From: CAZVBR01 sp964625755
GTDB lineage: Bacteria > Patescibacteriota > Minisyncoccia > Phycocordibacterales > XYD1-FULL-46-19
Length of the DNA stretch: 32,297 nucleotides
Assembly: GCA_964625755.1 (NCBI GenBank)
Contig: CAZVBR010000005.1
Coordinates: 1 to 32,297, forward strand
Direction of reading: 5' to 3'
Shown here one piece after another: positions 15,736 through 23,378 of this stretch (its first letter is position 1; every line of letters starts with the position of its first letter). The position numbers and the translations under genes were made by a program. Below the pieces are notes generated by a model, which saw nothing but the letters and a program-made list of their open reading frames with translations, ran no database searches and had not been told where the DNA came from.

Positions 15736-15770
15736 CAAAACGACCATAAAAGTTAATTATGGTCGTTTTG
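15736..15770 (+). terminator. Intrinsic terminator after the lysine-rich protein gene
   Basis: CAAAACGACCATAA (15736-15749) pairs perfectly with TTATGGTCGTTTTG (15757-15770), a 14-base stem with a 7-base loop. A-rich left and T-rich right arms make it usable in both directions. Confidence 0.9.
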
Positions 15771-15773
15771 TGT

Positions 15774-15801
15774 TGGTTTTGAAAGCAGTTAATGATATAA
15801 T
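15774..15801 (+). promoter_or_regulatory. Promoter with leaderless geometry before the 188-aa gene
   Basis: TTGGTT (15774-15779) and TATAAT (15796-15801) are separated by 16 bases. The ATG at 15808 begins 7 bases after the -10 box, at the expected transcription start. Confidence 0.6.
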
Positions 15802-15807
15802 TAAACC

Positions 15808-16374
15808 ATGATCATAACATCGAAAGGATACGTGGAAATTTTTTTAGTGGTGGTGGTGATATTAATGGTGGCTTTTTTTTATAGTTTCAATGGTGGGTTG
15901 ACTGAAGACCGGGAGGATGTTTTGGCCGAACTTATTGACCGTCTGCCAAAGAAACAGGTCATAACCGGCCAAACCGGAAGTCGGGAGGTTTTGTTCGGGC
16001 GCGAGATCTTGCCGTGGCGCTCGGAGGAAGAGATGGGGGCGCTCGATAAAGATCGAGATATGTCCGGAGAAGACCCCTTGGCTTTTCTCGAGGATCATTT
16101 GAAGAGGCAGGTGTCTGATAAAGATCTGGACGGGTACTCTGATGACATTTATGAATATACCGTCTCGATCCATCCCAGACCGCTGGAAAGTAAATTGTAC
16201 GGGGTGGTCCGAGAGATGAATTGGCCGGATGATTCCGTCGGTGGGAGGGAGTTACGTTTTGAATTTGATTTAAACAACAATGAAGACTGGGAGTTAAATA
16301 AAGTAACCGCCAGTTTGTTTTGCCGGAGACCGGGTGATGAGTACTGGGTCCCGGAAGGGGAGCTTTGTCCTTGA
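15808..16374 (+). CDS. Membrane-anchored hypothetical protein
   Basis: I do not recognise this 188-residue protein. It has an N-terminal membrane anchor (about 9-28; VEIFLVVVVILMVAFFYSF) followed by an extracytoplasmic acidic region. An Asp-rich stretch (DKDLDGYSDDIYEYTVSIHP) resembles a calcium-binding type 3 (thrombospondin-like) DxDxDGxxD loop. The C-terminal part (LRFEFDLNNNEDWELNKVTA) looks beta-rich and contains two Cys (CRRPGDEYW...CP) that could form a disulfide. It is separated by 76 bases from the MacA-like gene and may share its transcript. The start coincides with a leaderless-type promoter. Confidence 0.72.
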   Translation: MIITSKGYVEIFLVVVVILMVAFFYSFNGGLTEDREDVLAELIDRLPKKQVITGQTGSREVLFGREILPWRSEEEMGALDKDRDMSGEDPLAFLEDHLKRQVSDKDLDGYSDDIYEYTVSIHPRPLESKLYGVVREMNWPDDSVGGRELRFEFDLNNNEDWELNKVTASLFCRRPGDEYWVPEGELCP

Positions 16375-16450
16375 TTTAGTCTAGTGGGGAGGAGGAGTTA
16401 CTGAGAGACATTCAATTGATTTATGATCATATTTTAAATAAAGTCGGTTT

Positions 16451-18070
16451 ATGAGAAAAAGATCTTCTTTTCTGAAGAAAGTATTAATTTTATTTTTGAT
16501 CTTGGTAGCCGGGCTGTTTTTTGGTTGGTACCTGTGGCCGGAAGGAGAGTTGAGTATCGAAACAGAAGAAGTGATCGAGCGAGATGTGATCGAAGAGGTT
16601 ACCGGTACGGCCAGAGTGGCGGCCAATGTGGAGCTGGATCTGGCTTTTGAGGTGGCCGGAGTTATAACAGAAATTTTGGTGGAGGAAGGTGATAGGGTGG
16701 AGTCCGGTCAGGAGCTGGCTCGTTTGGATACTGATCTGTTGCGTTCTGAACTGGATCAGGCCGAGGCCAATATCCTGGCCCAAGAAGCTAAGTTGGAAGA
16801 ATTAGAGACCGGTATAACTCTTGAGGAATTGGAGGCGGCCAGGTCGGCCATGACGGCGGCTGAAGTGTCATTGAACAACGCCAATGATCAGTTAACCGAT
16901 GTCAAGAAAAGGGAAGAAGAAAGAGTGAGAGATGCCAAAGAGGATCTTTTGACCACTGATATACAGGCTAAGTTTGCCGGGAAGGAAGTAAGACCGGATA
17001 TTCGTAATTATCAACCTCCGATTATCGGTGGGGTTTTCCAAGGTTTGGAGCCGGAAAAATATGAAATTACTATCTATTCCTCGATGTCGCCAAGCGGGTA
17101 CTCTTTGCGCTGGGAAAACAGAGACGGAGAATCGGGGGTGGCTCGAGTGTCTGATTCGGCGCCTCAATCTTTTGGAGGAGAAGGGTTGAATATTGTGTTC
17201 CCGTCAAATTTTGCCCGACACCGCAATGTCAAGTGGGAGGTAGAGATCCCAAATACCAATTCACCTAAATATCCCAAATTAAAACAAGCTCATAACAATG
17301 CTCTGGAAAATAAAGAAAGAGCCGTCAATGAAGCCAAGCGGCAGGTGAAAGATTCACAGGCCGCTTACGATCGGGCTTACTCGGAATTTGTCGCCACTAA
17401 AGCCGATACTCGACCGGAACGGATCAAAGCCCAGGAAGCGGCGTTGAGGCAGGCGGAGAGTTCTTTGACGGGGGCAAGAGTGAGATTGGACAAGGCAACA
17501 TTAAGATCACCGGTGGATGGAAAGGTCCATGTTAAACATCTCTCGGTCGGTGAAAATGTTTCTCCCGGGGCCCCGGTGTTTTCGGTTGCCGGGAATGATG
17601 TTCCGTATTTGAGCATTTATATTCCGGAAGTGGACGTGGCCAATTTAGAGGTTGGTGATAAGGCGGTGGCTCGGTTTGATGCTTTGCCACAAGTCAGACA
17701 TCAGGCTAAGGTGTTTTATGTTTCTTCGGTGGGAGTCGAACGAGAAGGGGTGTCTAATTTTAAGAGTAAATTGAAATTAATCGACTCTGATCCCCGGATC
17801 AGGACCGGTATGACCGCTGACCTTGATATTGTCACTTTGAAGCGTAGTCAGGTACCGGCTGTGCCCGGGCGAGCGATTTTAAGAAAAGACGATGGTTATT
17901 ATGTAAGAGTTATTGATGATCTGACGGTTGAGTACCGAAAGGTTGAAAGAGGGTTAAGGGGTAATGACGGGTGGGTAGAGATAATTGGCGGAGTGGAGAT
18001 CGGCGAGAAGGTAATAGTTTACGTGGACGAGGATGATCTTGAGCAGTTAAAGATCAAAAATGACCGATAA
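16451..18070 (+). CDS. MacA-like membrane-fusion protein with inserted domain
   Basis: The 539-residue adaptor belongs to a MacAB-type ABC exporter. After the N-terminal membrane anchor (about 8-29) come the lipoyl half AGVITEILVEEGDRVESGQE (69-88), a coiled-coil hairpin, the second lipoyl half (LRSPVDGKVHVKHLSVGENV, 351-370), the beta-barrel (DKAVARFDALP...) and a membrane-proximal domain. Residues about 170-288 are a non-standard block inside the hairpin (QPPIIGGVFQGLE, SPSGYSLRWENRDGESGV, FPSNFARHRNVKWEVEIPN). It is plainly homologous to the insert in the RND fusion protein at 2636. The ATPase gene follows 30 bases later. No TolC-like channel gene is present. Confidence 0.88.
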   Translation: MRKRSSFLKKVLILFLILVAGLFFGWYLWPEGELSIETEEVIERDVIEEVTGTARVAANVELDLAFEVAGVITEILVEEGDRVESGQELARLDTDLLRSELDQAEANILAQEAKLEELETGITLEELEAARSAMTAAEVSLNNANDQLTDVKKREEERVRDAKEDLLTTDIQAKFAGKEVRPDIRNYQPPIIGGVFQGLEPEKYEITIYSSMSPSGYSLRWENRDGESGVARVSDSAPQSFGGEGLNIVFPSNFARHRNVKWEVEIPNTNSPKYPKLKQAHNNALENKERAVNEAKRQVKDSQAAYDRAYSEFVATKADTRPERIKAQEAALRQAESSLTGARVRLDKATLRSPVDGKVHVKHLSVGENVSPGAPVFSVAGNDVPYLSIYIPEVDVANLEVGDKAVARFDALPQVRHQAKVFYVSSVGVEREGVSNFKSKLKLIDSDPRIRTGMTADLDIVTLKRSQVPAVPGRAILRKDDGYYVRVIDDLTVEYRKVERGLRGNDGWVEIIGGVEIGEKVIVYVDEDDLEQLKIKNDR

Positions 18071-18100
18071 GATCGATCCTAGATCTGAAAAGTTGAACTT

Positions 18101-18784
18101 ATGATAATGGAGTTGGAAAATTTGTATAAAAATTTTTTGACCGGTGAAGTGTCTACCGAGGTATTACGTGATATTTCATTTTCTATAGATAAAGGGGAAT
18201 TTGTGTCGATTCGCGGGCCTTCGGGGTCCGGCAAATCGACCTTGTTGCATATTTTGGGATTTTTGTCGTTGCCGAGTTCCGGTAGTTATCTGTTTGACGG
18301 CAAGGAATTTCAGGAATATTCCGAAGAAGAAGTGGCCTGGATCAGAAATGAATATATGGGTTTTGTTTTTCAAGCTTTTAATCTTTTGGGGCGATCTACC
18401 GTTTATGAAAATGTTCGTTTGCCGCTTTTGTATTCAGAAAAACCGGAAAGTAAATGGGATCAAATGATCACTCAAGCTGTTGATCGGGTTGGTTTAAGTC
18501 ACCGTTTAGATTATCAGGCCTTGAAGTTGTCAGGGGGTGAAAAACAGAGATTGGCTATCGCTCGAGCTTTGGTAAATGAGCCAAAAGTGATTTTTGCTGA
18601 TGAGCCGACCGGTAACCTGGATTCGGTTTCCGGTGGGGAGGTAATGAAAACCCTCGAGCATTTACATCATGACTTGGGTCACACGATCGTTTTGATAACT
18701 CATGATGAATATACCGCCGGTTTTGCTAAAAGAGAGATCCTGATCCAAGATGGTCAAATAAAAAGCGATCGAATTTTAAATTAA
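18101..18784 (+). CDS. MacB/LolD-type ABC transporter ATPase
   Basis: The 227-residue ATP-binding subunit carries all the motifs: Walker A GPSGSGKST (about 39-47), Q-loop VFQAFNLLGR, signature LSGGEKQRLAIARAL, Walker B VIFADEPTGNLD and switch histidine ITHDEYT. It powers export through the two downstream permeases. An ATG six bases later (18107) is a possible alternative start. In canonical E. coli MacB this domain is fused to the permease. Here it is separate, as in Gram-positive-style MacB/LolCDE-like systems. The order MacA, ATPase, permease, permease indicates one operon. Confidence 0.95.
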   Translation: MIMELENLYKNFLTGEVSTEVLRDISFSIDKGEFVSIRGPSGSGKSTLLHILGFLSLPSSGSYLFDGKEFQEYSEEEVAWIRNEYMGFVFQAFNLLGRSTVYENVRLPLLYSEKPESKWDQMITQAVDRVGLSHRLDYQALKLSGGEKQRLAIARALVNEPKVIFADEPTGNLDSVSGGEVMKTLEHLHHDLGHTIVLITHDEYTAGFAKREILIQDGQIKSDRILN

Positions 18785-18835
18785 GTAAGCGTTTGGTGTC
18801 AAAAGTAAAATAAGATCTAAATCGGTCTTTTGGAT

Positions 18836-20077
18836 ATGAGATTTAAATTTTTATTATTTACCTCCTTGGGAGTCTTGTTTACGCATAAAGCGCGATCTTT
18901 TTTGACAGTGCTGGGTATTGTCATCGGAGTGGGAGCGATCATTGCCGTACTATCGATCGGTCAAGGGGCCACCGGCTTGATCATGGGGGAAGTCGATCGA
19001 ATGGGGGCGGATGTCGTGGCGGTTGTTCCGGGCCAGATAGAGAGCGGTTTAACCGATTTCTTTTTTATGGATATGTTGACCAAGGAAGACTTGGAAGCCT
19101 TGCGGGATCCGGTTAGGGTGCCCGATGTCGTGCAAGTAGTACCGGCAGTGGTGGTTTCGGGTGCGGTAAGTTATCGGGGTGAAACGTATCGCGGGGCTAT
19201 GACAACCGGATCTGAGGCCGTTTTCTTTTCTGAGTCTTTTGATATGATCCCGGCGAAAGGGGTTAATTTTTCGGCTACTCAAGTGGCTAACAAGGAACGG
19301 GTAGCGGTGATCGGTTCCCGAATCAGAGATGAACTTTTTGGTCAAAGCGAGGCTTTGGGGGAGAGGATCACGATCGGAGGCGTGCGGTTTGAGGTGGTTG
19401 GAGTGTATGGACCGGAAGGTCAAATCGGTCCGGTAGATATGGATAATTTTCTTTTGATCCCTTATACCACGGCCACTACTTATCTGACCGGCTCGGATAA
19501 ATTCGAAGAATTTTATGTTAAGGTCAATTCGCCGGATAATGTTGATCGAGCGGTTTTTGATATTAAAGCTACACTCCGAGAGGCTCGGAATATTGGTCCG
19601 GACGAAGGGGATGATTTTTCGGTGATGACCCAGGAAGGGGTTCGGGAGATGATCGGAAATATCATGACCGTTTTAAATTCTTTTTTGATCTTTGTGGTCT
19701 CGATCGCTTTGTTGGTGGGCGGTATCGGGATCATGAATATTATGTTGGTGTCGGTGACCGAGCGGACCCGGGAGATCGGTTTGCGTAAGGCCTTGGGGGC
19801 AACCAGAAGAGATATTTTAAAACAATTTTTGACAGAAGCGGTCATTTTAACTTTGTTAGGCGGTATTATTGGGATCTTGTTGGGCGGGGCTGTTTCTTTT
19901 CTGGCCAGCTGGCTTTTGACCGAGATCTTGGCTATGAATTGGCCGTTTATTTTTCCTTGGCTAGGAGCTTTGCTGGGTATTATAATGTCTGCTCTGGTCG
20001 GTTTGATCTTTGGGTTATATCCGGCCCTGGAGGCTACCCGAAAAGATCCGATCGAGGCTCTGCAGTATGAAAAATAA
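18836..20077 (+). CDS. MacB-like ABC permease (first copy)
   Basis: The 413-residue permease has the MacB topology: one N-terminal helix (FLTVLGIVIGVGAIIAVLSI), a large extracytoplasmic MacB_PCD domain, and three C-terminal helices. The FtsX-family block VSVTERTREIGLRKALGATR lies between TM2 and TM3. I chose ATG 18836 over the TTG at 18830. The C-terminal part shares a perfectly identical 164-base tract with the second permease, although the flanking sequence is diverged. The two permeases probably form a heterodimer with one ATPase. The substrate is unknown; MacA partnership suggests export of peptides, lipids or antibiotics. Confidence 0.93.
   Translation: MRFKFLLFTSLGVLFTHKARSFLTVLGIVIGVGAIIAVLSIGQGATGLIMGEVDRMGADVVAVVPGQIESGLTDFFFMDMLTKEDLEALRDPVRVPDVVQVVPAVVVSGAVSYRGETYRGAMTTGSEAVFFSESFDMIPAKGVNFSATQVANKERVAVIGSRIRDELFGQSEALGERITIGGVRFEVVGVYGPEGQIGPVDMDNFLLIPYTTATTYLTGSDKFEEFYVKVNSPDNVDRAVFDIKATLREARNIGPDEGDDFSVMTQEGVREMIGNIMTVLNSFLIFVVSIALLVGGIGIMNIMLVSVTERTREIGLRKALGATRRDILKQFLTEAVILTLLGGIIGILLGGAVSFLASWLLTEILAMNWPFIFPWLGALLGIIMSALVGLIFGLYPALEATRKDPIEALQYEK
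19691..19854 (+). repeat. 164-bp tract identical in the two permease genes (copy 1)
   Basis: Positions 19691-19854 match 20944-21107 base for base, including all third codon positions, while the bases on both sides differ. It encodes the second membrane helix and the conserved ERTREIGLRKALGATR loop. Confidence 0.95.
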
Positions 20078-20085
20078 TTTTCGTT

Positions 20086-21327
20086 ATGAATTTTAAGTAT
20101 ATTTGTCTTTCAGCTATTAGATCAATAAAAGCCCATAAAATGAGGTCGTTTCTGACGATTTTGGGGGTATTGATCGGAGTGGCTTCGATCATAGCCATGG
20201 TCTCGATCGGGGAGGGCGCTACCGATCTTGTTGTTGCCGAGATAGATCAAATGGGGGCAAATACGATCATGGTTTTACCTTCGGCCGGTGGAATATTTGA
20301 AATGGCCGATATTTTTTATGCGGAATTATTTTCCGCTAGAGATCTTGAGGCCCTCCGTCGACCGGGTAATGCTCCGTATATCGAAGAAATAATGCCCGGG
20401 GTTATTGTACCGGGTGATGTTAGGAATCGGGATAGAATTTACAGAAGAGCTATGACCATCGGAGCTAAGGCGGAGTTTTTTGGTCAAACATTCAATATTT
20501 ACCCCGAAGAAGGAGTAAATTTTTATGACAGTGATATTCGGTCCCGAGCCAGGGTGGCGGTTATTGGTCACCGGGTAAAGGAAGAATTGTTTCAAGGCTC
20601 GGAGGCCGTTGGAGAAAGGGTAACTATTGGAGGTCATCGCTTTCGGGTCTCCGGGGTCTACCCGCCTGTCGGTCAGAGGGGGCCTTTTAATATCGATGAC
20701 CTGGTGATAATCCCTTACACGACAGCCTCCTCTTATATTTTAGGCAGTGAAGAGTACGATCGTTTTATGGTAAAAGTGGAGTCAAGTGATAAGATAGACA
20801 GAACAGTTTATGATATTTCGGCCCTGCTCCGGGAGACACGCAATATTGAACCCGGGCAGGAGGATGATTTTTCGGTTATAACCCAAAAGGGTCTACAGGA
20901 CCAGATAGGAAATGTTTTAATGATCATGACCTATTTTTTGGTTTTTGTGGTCTCGATCGCTTTGTTGGTGGGCGGTATCGGGATCATGAATATTATGTTG
21001 GTGTCGGTGACCGAGCGGACCCGGGAGATCGGTTTGCGTAAGGCCTTGGGGGCAACCAGAAGAGATATTTTAAAACAATTTTTGACAGAAGCGGTCATTT
21101 TAACTTTAGCCGGCGGTGTCTTAGGTATCGTATCGGGGGTTTTGGTATCTTTTTCCGTATCTTATGGCTTATCTTTGGTTTTTGGCCTGGATTGGTCGTT
21201 TGGCTTTCCGTTTGAGGCAACCGTTGTGGCGGTCGGAGTGTCGGTCTTGGTGGGGCTGATATTTGGATTATATCCGGCTAAAAAAGCAGCCGATCTTAGT
21301 CCTTTGGAAGCATTGCAGTATGAATAG
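20086..21327 (+). CDS. MacB-like ABC permease (second copy)
   Basis: This 413-residue paralogue of the preceding permease starts 8 bases after it. It has the same layout: FLTILGVLIGVASIIAMVSI helix, MacB_PCD extracytoplasmic domain, three C-terminal helices, and the same VSVTERTREIGLRKALGATR block. The extracytoplasmic domain is clearly diverged (for example RDRIYRRAMTIGAKAEFFGQ against RGETYRGAMTTGSEAVFFSE), which argues that the two are non-redundant halves of one transporter. The metallopeptidase gene follows 3 bases after its stop. Confidence 0.93.
   Translation: MNFKYICLSAIRSIKAHKMRSFLTILGVLIGVASIIAMVSIGEGATDLVVAEIDQMGANTIMVLPSAGGIFEMADIFYAELFSARDLEALRRPGNAPYIEEIMPGVIVPGDVRNRDRIYRRAMTIGAKAEFFGQTFNIYPEEGVNFYDSDIRSRARVAVIGHRVKEELFQGSEAVGERVTIGGHRFRVSGVYPPVGQRGPFNIDDLVIIPYTTASSYILGSEEYDRFMVKVESSDKIDRTVYDISALLRETRNIEPGQEDDFSVITQKGLQDQIGNVLMIMTYFLVFVVSIALLVGGIGIMNIMLVSVTERTREIGLRKALGATRRDILKQFLTEAVILTLAGGVLGIVSGVLVSFSVSYGLSLVFGLDWSFGFPFEATVVAVGVSVLVGLIFGLYPAKKAADLSPLEALQYE
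20944..21107 (+). repeat. 164-bp tract identical in the two permease genes (copy 2)
   Basis: This is the exact direct repeat of 19691-19854. The sharp borders within diverged paralogues are the mark of recent gene conversion. Confidence 0.95.
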
Positions 21328-21330
21328 ACC

Positions 21331-21894
21331 ATGAGTTACAAAACAGAGTTATTGATTATTGGAGGGCAGAAAATTCTGTGCCGGTTTCGTCGGATCAGAA
21401 AAGCCAAACATATTCGAGTGCTGATCTACGGGGACGGGTCGCTTACGGTAACTTATCCGTTTTTTTTAAGCCAAAGTTATGCCAAGAATTTTATATTTGA
21501 GCGGCAAGACAGATTGGCAAAAGAGGTTATGAGGAAAAACAAGGATCGACCGATCGATATTTTAAGATGGGATCGTGACCATTATCTTGCTTATAAAAAA
21601 GAGGCTCGGGATCTGATCAAGAAAAAACTCGAATTCTGGAATAAATTTTACGGCTATCATTACAACCGCTTAGCTATTCGACAGATCAGAACCAGATGGG
21701 GGAGTTGCTCGGCTAAGCAAAATCTGAACTTTAATTATAAATTGATCTTTTTAGAAGAGGATCTTCAGGATTATGTTATTGTCCATGAGTTGTGCCACCT
21801 AAAAGAACTGAATCATTCTTCCGATTTTTGGTCTTTGGTCGAGAGGACTATTCCGGATTACAAAGTTCGCAGGAAAAAATTAAAAAGCATCTGA
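21331..21894 (+). CDS. YgjP-like (DUF45/M48-related) metal-dependent hydrolase
   Basis: The 187-residue protein has the DUF45/YgjP pattern: an N-terminal beta-rich part with RRIRKAKHIRVLIYGDGSL, the TRWGSCSAKQNLNFNYKL block, and the zinc site VIVHELCHLKELNHSSDFW, in which HExxH is HELCH followed by a third His in NHS. It is probably a cytosolic zinc peptidase, though no substrate is known for the family. Its start is 3 bases after the second permease, so it belongs to the MacAB-like operon, although YgjP genes commonly drift between contexts. Confidence 0.9.
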   Translation: MSYKTELLIIGGQKILCRFRRIRKAKHIRVLIYGDGSLTVTYPFFLSQSYAKNFIFERQDRLAKEVMRKNKDRPIDILRWDRDHYLAYKKEARDLIKKKLEFWNKFYGYHYNRLAIRQIRTRWGSCSAKQNLNFNYKLIFLEEDLQDYVIVHELCHLKELNHSSDFWSLVERTIPDYKVRRKKLKSI

Positions 21895-21953
21895 TCGACC
21901 AAAGGTTGAGACATTTTTGATCCGGAAAAATTGTTTGATTTTTGTTGAGTATT

Positions 21954-21982
21954 TTGACCATATCAATTTATGTTGATATAAT
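21954..21982 (+). promoter_or_regulatory. Promoter with ArsR operator inside its spacer
   Basis: TTGACC (21954-21959) and consensus TATAAT (21977-21982) are separated by 17 bases. The inverted repeat ATATCAA-N6-TTGATAT (21960-21979) fills the spacer and overlaps the -10. It has the ArsR/SmtB form (ATCAA-N6-TTGAT core). The arsR ATG at 21989 is exactly at the expected transcription start, so the message is probably leaderless. Confidence 0.8.
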
Positions 21983-21988
21983 TGTGAG

Positions 21989-22300
21989 ATGGCAAAAAAG
22001 GAGAGGGGTTTAAATAAAGACAAATCTGAAGCGAATTCACTTGATGCTCTTATTTTTTTAAGAGCAGTTGGTAATATTAACCGTTATCAGATACTGGCTT
22101 GCCTTAAGCGGGGTGGTAAATGTGTTTGTGATATCAATACTTGTCTTGGGTTGAGGCAAAATTTAACTTCTTTTCATTTAAAAGTGCTGGAAAGGAGTAA
22201 TTTGATCAATTCAAGAAAAGAAGGGGTAAGGGTTTTTTATGATTTGAATCACTCAGAGATAGATAAATATTTGGTAGCTTTACGCGAGGATCTGGTTTAG
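21989..22300 (+). CDS. ArsR/SmtB-family transcriptional repressor
   Basis: The 103-residue winged-helix regulator has VGNINRYQILACLKRGGKCV, CDINTCLGLRQNLTSFHLKV (recognition helix) and a wing with SRKEGVRVFYDLN. The KCVCDINTC segment in the helix-turn-helix region has the same type of cysteine placement as the CVC metalloid-binding site of ArsR, so thiol binding of As(III), other metals or an oxidation signal is likely. The operator overlaps its own promoter. Downstream are two thioredoxin-like proteins and a DsbD-like protein, so the regulon appears to be disulfide or thiol homeostasis rather than arsenic efflux; no arsenic transporter gene is seen. Confidence 0.9.
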   Translation: MAKKERGLNKDKSEANSLDALIFLRAVGNINRYQILACLKRGGKCVCDINTCLGLRQNLTSFHLKVLERSNLINSRKEGVRVFYDLNHSEIDKYLVALREDLV

Positions 22301-22311
22301 AATATTTAATT

Positions 22312-22893
22312 ATGAAGCAGTTTATTTTTATTATTGGTTTGGCTTTGATTTTCGGATCGATATTCGGTGTATATATTTATGGATCTTCATGGAGGTCTGG
22401 TGACGAGGAAAATAGTTCTCCGTTAGTAAAAAACGCTGAAATAAATGCGCTTGATCATTTTGAAGAGGAAAATTCTTTTGAGACTAAGGAAAAAGAGGAG
22501 AAGGGAGCCGATAACATCAAAGACCGAGGTGGTGTTGATGTGGAAGATGGAGAAAATAATTTATTCCAGATCGATGAGTCGGATGAGCTAGAAAATTATG
22601 CCACGGAAGAAGAGGGAAGTGAGATCGGGTTTGATTTGATTGATTGCTTGGCCGAAGCCAGGGTAGTGATCTACGGCTCGGTTACTTGTCCGTTCTGTAC
22701 CCAGTTAGCCGAGAGTTTGGGAGGGTATGACGCGATCGATCCGATTTATGTTGAGTGCCCGGATGATCCGGAGCGATGTGAGGCGGAGATGTACGGTCGA
22801 GGTGTTCCGGAGATCCAGATCGAAGGAGAACTTTATCAGGGATCTCGCGACCCGGCTGATCTGGCCGAGGCGGTCGGGTGCGAGAGATTGTAA
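22312..22893 (+). CDS. Membrane-anchored thioredoxin-like protein with acidic linker (first copy)
   Basis: The 193-residue protein has an N-terminal membrane anchor (about 4-23), a long acidic Glu/Asp-rich linker (about 28-105), and a compact C-terminal thioredoxin/glutaredoxin-like domain. The domain reads VVIYGSVTCPFCTQLAESLG with a CPFC active site, then IYVECPDDPERCEAEMYGRG, then VPEIQIEGELYQG. The cis-Pro sits in GVPEI and there are further Cys at ECPDDPERC. The closest pattern I recognise is the thioredoxin domain fused to the C-terminus of bacterial VKOR proteins (YVECPD...G.P). It should act outside the membrane on protein disulfides. It belongs to the ArsR-controlled cluster. Confidence 0.85.
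   Translation: MKQFIFIIGLALIFGSIFGVYIYGSSWRSGDEENSSPLVKNAEINALDHFEEENSFETKEKEEKGADNIKDRGGVDVEDGENNLFQIDESDELENYATEEEGSEIGFDLIDCLAEARVVIYGSVTCPFCTQLAESLGGYDAIDPIYVECPDDPERCEAEMYGRGVPEIQIEGELYQGSRDPADLAEAVGCERL
22747..22880 (+). repeat. 134-bp tract identical in the two thioredoxin-like genes (copy 1)
   Basis: Positions 22747-22880 equal 23215-23348 base for base. Upstream of this tract the copies differ by scattered, mostly synonymous changes. Confidence 0.95.
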
Positions 22894-22950
22894 TTAAAAG
22901 GCAGTAAGATCTTTATTAGTAAAAACGGTAAACGTTAAGATAAACTAAAT

Positions 22951-23358
22951 ATGAACATAAAATATATAATTATCAGTATGTTAGTGGTTTTGGTCGGAGG
23001 AGCGTTTTTGTTGTTGGTTAATGCAGATCTGGGGGGTGAGAATACAGCTTTTTCTTCCGGGGAAGTTGGCCAAGAAAATAGATCGGATTCGGATTATGAT
23101 GAGCTCGTTGCTTGCCTGGCCGAAGCCGGGGTGGTGATCTACGGTTCGGTTACTTGTCCGTTCTGTACCCAGTTGGCTGAGAGTTTGGGAGGGTATGACG
23201 CGATCGATCCGATATATGTTGAGTGCCCGGATGATCCGGAGCGATGTGAGGCGGAGATGTACGGTCGAGGTGTTCCGGAGATCCAGATCGAAGGAGAACT
23301 TTATCAGGGATCTCGCGACCCGGCTGATCTGGCCGAGGCGGTCGGGTGTGATTGGTGA
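22951..23358 (+). CDS. Membrane-anchored thioredoxin-like protein (second copy)
   Basis: The 135-residue near-duplicate of the preceding protein has its own membrane anchor (about 3-24) but a much shorter linker. From GVVIYGSVTCPFCTQLAESL to the penultimate residues the domain is almost the same as in the first copy, including a 134-base tract with no difference at all. The CPFC active site and the ECPDDPERC pair are kept. The two copies with different tether lengths could reach different substrates, or one may be a reserve. Same operon; a DsbD-like gene follows 20 bases later. Confidence 0.87.
   Translation: MNIKYIIISMLVVLVGGAFLLLVNADLGGENTAFSSGEVGQENRSDSDYDELVACLAEAGVVIYGSVTCPFCTQLAESLGGYDAIDPIYVECPDDPERCEAEMYGRGVPEIQIEGELYQGSRDPADLAEAVGCDW
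23215..23348 (+). repeat. 134-bp tract identical in the two thioredoxin-like genes (copy 2)
   Basis: This is the direct repeat of 22747-22880, at a distance of 468 bases. Confidence 0.95.
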
Positions 23359-23378
23359 TCGGGGAATATTTTTAAAAT

